From positions 1-5,542 of the forward strand of contig JADNEJ010000073.1 of assembly GCA_016292295.1 (NCBI GenBank): DNA of 5,542 nucleotides, read 5' to 3'. The notes below the pieces were generated by a model, which made no database searches, was not told where the DNA came from, and was given only the letters and a program-made list of their open reading frames with translations. Within the stretch, counting starts at the first letter, position 1; every line of letters starts with the position of its first letter. Shown piece by piece: positions 5,355-5,542 of the stretch. This stretch comes from Candidatus Thiodictyon intracellulare (lineage in GTDB: Bacteria; Pseudomonadota; Gammaproteobacteria; Chromatiales; Chromatiaceae). A program made the position numbers and the translations under genes.

Positions 5355-5542
5355 ATGCCTCTCCTGCCAGCCTCAATTGTACCGACTCTGCTACCCTTTG
5401 CGCCGCTGTCCACCACGCCGACCTGGTGTCATGTGCAGGTTCTGCATGGCGTTGATCGTTCCCTTGCCCTGGAGCAGGCGGCCCTAAGCGTTGCCGTTCC
5501 TGACCTTGCTGGCGCCCTCGCAACGGGCCAATGTCGCGGCGG
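5355..5542 (+). pseudogene. Probable transposase N-terminal remnant, running off the window
   Basis: From ATG 5355 the frame reads MPLLPASIVPTLLPFAPLS, TTPTWCHVQVLHG, then LALEQAALSVAVPDLAGAL to the window end without a stop. The opening resembles N-termini of DDE transposases that I recall as 'LPxSIVxLLxPFxPLF...TWxHVQVLLVGxLLAPGxRTV'. After VQVL the expected continuation is missing in this frame. Weakly similar pieces (LLAPSQRANVAA near 5505-5541) appear in another frame, so the copy is probably frameshifted or rearranged. The start has no good ribosome binding site. Family assignment is tentative, and an unrelated open frame is possible. It fits the IS-derived surroundings. Confidence 0.35.

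Noticed and set aside
1..5542. CRISPR array, tRNA or rRNA, riboswitch, toxin-antitoxin or defence module
   Set aside because: No regularly spaced direct repeats, no cloverleaf or rRNA-like sequence, and no proteins of such systems were recognised on either strand.

Overview
The window is high-GC DNA of gammaproteobacterial character. The reconstructed proteins (a ComF with four CxxC pairs, a SOUL haem-binding protein, an uncharacterised 413-residue family, a NahK-like kinase) and the dense insertion-sequence debris fit a purple sulfur bacterium (Chromatiaceae) or relative. That placement is an inference from protein flavour only.

Layout, left to right. Positions 1-59 hold a scrap of an IS transposase N-terminus that runs straight into a 23-base repeat (60-82). 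Next comes the only long gene that looks intact, a phosphotransferase-fold kinase on + (101-1249). It ends in a small hairpin in a 14-base convergent gap. A short minus-strand gene (1666 to 1264) follows, broken by two apparent single-base losses and one in-frame TAG. Divergent from it is comF (1875-2718), split by a 125-base element with inverted ends and an 8-base target duplication. Removing 133 bases restores one continuous ComF. A minus-strand operon then reads from right to left: a SOUL haem-binding protein (4789 to 4139, one in-frame TAG), an uncharacterised membrane-anchored or secreted protein (4125 to 2883, one extra base and one in-frame TAG), and a 5'-truncated coiled-coil/transmembrane DUF1640-like remnant (to 2715). 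The remnant overlaps the comF stop tail to tail.

The right end (4790-5542) has no intact gene that I can defend. It holds a facing pair of REP-like palindromes (4966-4988 and 5037-5059), a perfect 7-bp hairpin, a degenerate TTGTCG-type hexamer tract, the inverted partner (5140-5162) of the 23-base repeat at 60-82, and a probable transposase N-terminal remnant running off the end.

As a whole, the window looks like a decaying locus. Five of the ancestral non-transposon genes are damaged by different mechanisms (point nonsense, indel, element insertion, deletion), while the kinase remains open. I see no CRISPR array, tRNA, rRNA, phage module or recognisable defence system. The most interesting signals are the small inverted-repeat element in comF, the paired 23-base inverted repeats bracketing the gene block, and the REP-like pair. 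Sequencing error could explain some of the indels, and this is flagged where relevant.
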